A stretch of 64,000 nt of DNA, taken from Mangifera indica (taxonomy: Eukaryota; Streptophyta; Magnoliopsida; Sapindales; Anacardiaceae). Below the pieces are notes generated by a model. That model was not told the DNA's origin and did no database searches. It was given only the letters and a program-made list of their open reading frames with translations. The stretch lies in contig NC_058153.1 in NCBI RefSeq assembly GCF_011075055.1, positions 11,656,001-11,720,000 of the forward strand. Direction: 5' to 3'. Of the stretch, positions 59,408-64,000 are shown in pieces. The translations under genes and the position numbers were made by a program. Every line of letters begins with the position of its first letter. Position 1 is the stretch's first letter.

Positions 59408-59743
59408 ATGGCTACTGAGAGAATTGTTCCGTTTCTAGTACTTTTACTTCCGATGCTCCTTTCTTCTGTGTTTATGTCTTTCTCTCCTCCAACAATTACT
59501 TCATGCAGATTCTTCTTTTCATATGAGTCTTCTCCAGTTATAACTGGAGAAGAGGCTTCCCCTATTATAACTCCACATATAGAGATCGTCATCAACCTGA
59601 TTCAGTACAGGTTTATCCTTTCATTTGAGTTTATGACGGAAGGGGAGGCTTCTCCTGGTATTACTCTACATATAAGTACCATCATCAAGCTGATTATGCC
59701 TAATTTGGGTCAAGTACAATTGGAGATCCGAATGATGTATTGA
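59408..59743 (+). CDS. Peptide-family protein P7 with duplicated core
   Basis: This intact 111-aa single-exon ORF starts in CAGCAACAATGGC. A hydrophobic N-terminus (about residues 8-26, VPFLVLLLPMLLSSVFMSF) resembles a signal peptide. The family core then occurs twice. The first is CRFFFSYE, GEEASPIITPHIEIVINL (about residues 35-67). The second is YRFILSFEF, EGEASPGITLHISTIIKL (about residues 68-98). The common tail PNLGQVQLEIRMMY follows. Other copies have a single core. It keeps the same tail as P5 and P6 although the rest has diverged, which argues for past constraint on the C-terminus. Family and function are unknown. Confidence 0.62.
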   Translation: MATERIVPFLVLLLPMLLSSVFMSFSPPTITSCRFFFSYESSPVITGEEASPIITPHIEIVINLIQYRFILSFEFMTEGEASPGITLHISTIIKLIMPNLGQVQLEIRMMY

Positions 59744-60421
59744 AACCACATGTTGGTTAGCGTCCATGAGACCAGACCGTCCTAATGAGCACACACAGCA
59801 TACTACAGTTGCACTCCTCCTATGCAAATTTTATTTCTCCCATGTTGTATAATTATGTAATATGTGTTTGCTTTATCTTTTTATTGCTGTAATCCTTTCA
59901 ATTATCTTATATTGTTATATAAAAATATGTGTTTATCTCGTCTTTTTTTATTGTAATTATCTTTATTATATTATATTATTGTGTAATATGTGTTTTGCTC
60001 ATCTTTTTATTATTGTAATTTTTCCTTGAGCTTTTTTAAGATGGGGAACTCATACAATCATACTTTCTATTTGTACATCTAATAATACACATTGGTATAA
60101 AATAAGCCAAATTTGAATTAATTTGAATATTTAGATTTGAGGTAATTCGATTGAATTTAAAGGTAAATTACATTCGAATCTCCACTGAAGAATCTTGAAG
60201 TAACTCTTTTTAATTCCTGAAATAGCTGTTTTTAATTTTGAATCATTCTTGAATTAGACATTCGTGGTTTTGCAGGCAAGAAAGTCTGGAATGTTCGGAT
60301 CGTCTTTTATCGACCTGATTCAACTAATCCGCTCGACTGATCAAACTGACTGACCAACCCGACTGGTTTGTATTCAAAAAAGCATTTTCTGTCCTCGCAA
60401 AACCCTTCAAAAACATTAGCA
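59744..60421. repeat. P7 3' flank and NUP43-F leader
   Basis: The flank has the same layout as after P6: three AT-rich units with TATGTAATATGTGTTTG and TTATTGTAAT-like phrases, then a leader containing TTTGTATTCAAAA before NUP43. It is more diverged than the other unit spacers. Confidence 0.55.
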
Positions 60422-62890
60422 ATGGCGATAACGGGCCTAGATGCAACAACCACCTCTTTGGAAATCCATAAGCTCCCCCAAGCTGCCTATATTAACGCAG
60501 TGAAGTGGCTCCCTCTGCTCTCGCCTCTCTCGAAACTCTTCGCTGTCGCCCTCTTTGGCACCGACGCTTCCACCCCGTCCCTCCAAACCTTCTCCTTTTC
60601 CGACCCATCTTCTCCCACTCCCTCTGGACCCCACCTTCTCGAATCTCCTCTCTCGCCTCCTCCGGCCATTCCCCGATCCTCGTTGCAGCGACTCTCTCTG
60701 GATCGCTCCACCTGCTCTCTGCAGGCCCCTCGGGGCTCGAGTTGCTGCACGCAGTGGACGACAAGGGGTTTCACGAGTGAATTGTCGTGGCGGAGAGTGC
60801 TGGGGTCGTGGGCGTGGGGGAAGATGGGAGGGTCAATTTGGTTAATTTCGGTCGTATCGGAGAGAGTTTTAGGAGGGTCTTTGATGGGGAGGGTTTGGTG
60901 GGGTTCGACGCCGTTCAACGGGCATCTCCGAGTGAGTTTGTGACTGGTGGGTATGGACTTGGACTTCAATGGTGGGATCTGAGACGCCCTGGCGGTCCGG
61001 TTTCGCAGTTTAAAGGGAACTGGTGAGCTTTGATATTTGTTATTTGAATAGTTCTATTTTTTGTGATCAATTGCTATAATAAAGATTACTTTTTATATAT
61101 TATAAGTTTTTTGTTAAATCTAGTGTAATTTAATGGTACTGGAATTGTCCAATGAGGGCTTCTTTTTTTTTTTAAAAAATTAAAATTTGCTTGTTAAAGC
61201 TGATAATTTTTGCTAGCTGGGTAGCCTTTAAATCTTTTGAAGTATTTTCGGCATGATTTATATGTTTTTGAGTGCATAAACTCAGTGGGAAGAAATGTTT
61301 GGGCTATGAATGGTTGAATGAACCTTTGCTTGTTGGTTTTTGGTTGTTACTTACATAAGCTTCGACGGTTTTCGTTGATTGCTGTGGATTATGGGCTTTT
61401 CATGGTGAATCTTTCACAGGTCTCAAAGAAAATCTTCTGGGATGGTACATTCAATTGATATTCATCCATCAAGAAAACACACTTGTCTGGTGAGAACTTT
61501 TGCCTCTCTGTTTTGTAAAACTTTCAGAGTTTGTGTACGAAATTGGACATTGTAGTTGCAGTCGTCTGTTGCCTCTTCCATTTCTCTTATTTTATACATG
61601 TGAAATCTCTGCTGTTTCCTGCACTTTTGTTGTTAGAATGTTTCCGCTAGTACCCCTTTTGTTGCTCTTCTTAGACGCATAAATATGCTGCAAGGATTGC
61701 AGTAAAGTCTAAAATAAATAATGTGACATGGCCTAGGGACATTCATACAATGCTTCCGATGATAATATTGAAATTTATGTGTACTTACTAAAGTCCTGTA
61801 TGATTTAGATGTTATTGAATTACTAAAATACACTAAAGTCTTGTATGCTTGTATTTCTAGCGGCTTAGCTCCATTATGGTTTTATTATATCAACTAAGGA
61901 CAGTTGTTGCTTTCCTTTGATTTTATTTTGGATCATACAATGAGAAGGACCATTTTAAATAGATGTTTTCCCTTTGGTGTCTGCAAGAGAAGAGGCATTC
62001 TATAGTGAAAAACCAAGGAATTCTATAGTAACATTAGTTATTACTTTTTTCGAATCTAATAGTTATATCTTCATTCAAACTCTGGTTTTATAGTTCGAAA
62101 ACCACACTAATGTGAAGCCTTAATAGGTTGCCTTTTACAGCCCATTTAATGTGTTAAATGGGGATGTCCAATTGATTTACTTGATGATTTTTAAAGCAAG
62201 TATCAGCTTTCTTGATGTAACCTGGTATGATAGGTATCTCTTGTTTGCTTGAATCTTAAATCAGTTTATTAATTCTCTAGTATTTGTAGGCAGGAGGCTC
62301 ATCAGGTACAATATTTGCCTGGGATCTATAATGGAAGCAACAACCACTCGTTCTGTCTGGTGTTGGGACAGGAGATGCTGCTGTCCCTTCAATATCTGAA
62401 AGTGAGTTTTGGGAGGTTCAGTATGATTGCTATACAAAATCCTCAAACATTTCATCTGCCGGAGTATTACCTGCCATGTTCTGCTCAGAGGATGGTATTC
62501 TTGCTGTTGTTGCACAACGTATGGTGTTCTTGATCCAGCCATTGCCTACTATCTCTGTCATTTCTGGCAACAACATGCTCACTTAGACGAGTGAAAATCT
62601 TTGGTGTCCCATTATAAGATTGGATAACTATTTCTAAAATAAATTTTGACTGATCATATATAAATGCATAACTGTATAGGTGAAAAACCCACCGAGCTTA
62701 TGGCCGAACCTTGTGCAATTAACAGTTTTGACATTGACCAGCAGAACCCCTCTGTAAGACTTTACAAATTTTTTCTTTTATCTATTTGCATTAGGGAAGT
62801 CCATATAAAAGCCTTTACTGAACACACAAACTTGCATGCAGGATGTTATATGTAGTTTGGAGTGGGAATCTCTGGCAATCGTGATAAGAC
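60422..62890 (+). pseudogene. NUP43: NUP43 copy F, deletions and lost stop
   Basis: The five-exon layout is retained: 60422-61022, 61420-61489, 62290-62518, 62680-62753 and from 62842. Exon 1 lacks 16 bases after CTTCTCCCACT (about 60620), which shifts the frame, and has another small deletion at about 60778. Exon 3 has TAA in place of the arginine codon of DLRWQQQ (about 62328) and a changed donor-side end (CAACGT). In exon 5 a deletion removes the normal stop codon and fuses CCA to TTAACCCC. It cannot be functional. Confidence 0.88.
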
Positions 62891-63700
62891 CATTAACCCC
62901 TCAGCTTTGAATCTGCTTGCGTTTTTCTTTCTCAGCAATTTACCTAAGAATCAGAGAAATACCTGGTCTCTTGGTGCAATGTGACTCCATTTTGGCCTCG
63001 GACGATGAATGGAGCAAGTTCCTGCAGATAACAACTATGATGTGAAATGCAAAGTTGGAGAAGCAGTGACATTGATAATTTTGCTTCATTTTTATTCATG
63101 AATGCAGTTTATATGTTGATTGAATCGCAGAAAAGCTGTCACTGTGGGTAAGTTGATTATATATTTTAACAGCAAATACAGTTTTAACCATTTGATCATG
63201 CTTAATGAGTGAGAAACTTGAACAAAAGTTCGGAAAGATGAAAATCCTGTAATTGAGTTCTGTAGTTTCAAGATTTGGTACCATACAAGGAGCAACGTTT
63301 TACAAGCTAGACTGGACTAGCTGGTTGAATCAATTGGAGCAAGGCTTGGGGTTAGTATATTACTCATTGAATTAGATTGACCGACAGTTGAAGTGGGTGG
63401 ATCACTGTTGGGTCGTGAGACTTTAACTGTCTAGTCATTAGTTCAACCGATCGGACAATTCAAGACTCAAATATACCCTTTGACCCGGTCAACATCTAGG
63501 TCTGAGTTTTCCACCAAGAAGTTCTTTAACGGGTGTTGTCAAATTGAGTTTCGGAATGCACCTTAAAAACCTTAAGGACTAAATCAAATTTGAACTTCCT
63601 ATTCACTTCTACCATCTTAAGAATTTTAACATAAAATCATCTATACTTGAGTCGGTGAAAAATAAAATGAAAGAAGAGAACACATCTTAGAATCATGATA
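62891..63700. repeat. NUP43-F 3' flank
   Basis: This flank is colinear with 9780-10650 and 32930-33800. The final 300 bases of the window (63700-64000) are AT-rich with many ATATCGTAT-like short palindromes and show no gene. Confidence 0.6.
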
Positions 63701-64000
63701 GTTGAATCGTATATTATATTATATATCGAAAATCTAATTTTTTGTTTTATATATTGAGTATCGTATTATATCATATGATATAGTTTTTAAAAATAAAATA
63801 ATATAAAAAATCTAATTGATATATCATTATTTTAGAAAATATCATAAAAACTTTTAAAAAATTAAAATTTCTCATTATACTCTTATTATATCATTATTTT
63901 ATTTAAAAAATATATCGATCTTATTGATAATATATATCGTATCATATAATATATTTCTTATATCGTATTAATTCGATATATCTTAGAACACGTATCGTTT

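Noticed and set aside
1..64000. tRNA, rRNA or small nuclear RNA genes
   Set aside because: I looked for tRNA-like A/B boxes and rRNA-like stretches while reading and found none I could support.

Overview
The window looks like nuclear DNA of a flowering plant, probably a eudicot. It is very AT-rich, its genes have GT-AG introns, it carries a nuclear gene for a plastid ribosomal protein with a transit peptide, and its transposons belong to plant families (Mutator-like elements with 9-bp target duplications, hAT MITEs with 8-bp duplications, a solo LTR with a 5-bp duplication). I cannot name the species. No RNA gene, CRISPR array or bacterial feature is visible.

The backbone is a broken tandem array of a two-gene unit. 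Each unit has (i) a small one-exon ORF, in its intact form 73-111 aa, with a hydrophobic signal-peptide-like N-terminus, a TATA box and a strong plant start context, which I cannot assign to any known family, and about 0.7-1 kb further on (ii) a five-exon WD40 nucleoporin gene, NUP43. The order is: P1 (4.2 kb) and a deleted NUP43; P2 (6.4 kb) and NUP43-A (7.3-9.8 kb, dead); P3 (11.9 kb) and NUP43-B (12.7 kb, exon 1 stub); P4 (18.8 kb) and NUP43-C (20.3-24.5 kb, dead); P5 (26.6 kb) and a deleted NUP43; P6 (29.5 kb) and NUP43-E (30.4-32.9 kb, the only intact copy, 351 aa); then the single-copy plastid ribosomal protein gene RPL35 (35.0-38.0 kb, 152 aa, three exons); a 3' half of NUP43 (45.2-46.6 kb); and P7 (59.4 kb) with NUP43-F (60.4-62.9 kb, dead). 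Of the peptide ORFs, P3, P5, P6 and P7 are open, P1 and P2 have damaged C-termini, and P4 is split by a transposon.

Transposons account for much of the rest. A 3.8-kb foldback element (14840-18673), made largely of AT-rich arms studded with GC-rich hairpins, sits in the P4 promoter. A 581-bp hAT MITE (18851-19431) splits the P4 ORF. A 2.2-kb solo LTR (21985-24160) lies in intron 2 of NUP43-C. Non-autonomous Mutator-like elements lie at 27809-28729, 40544-41179 and 41886-42611, and hAT MITEs at 37512-37725 (RPL35 intron 2) and 42833-43267. From about 47.27 to 56.47 kb there is a decayed large Mutator-like element with a DUF1985/Ulp1-protease gene on the plus strand, a convergent MuDR-type transposase gene on the minus strand, and two different minisatellites (about 119 bp and about 148 bp) near its ends.

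NUP43 (nuclear pore) and RPL35 (plastid ribosome) are ordinary housekeeping genes. The least explained part is the peptide family. It has kept a common signal-peptide and C-terminal design across copies, its promoters have been tandemly duplicated independently in at least three copies, and one copy has doubled its core domain.
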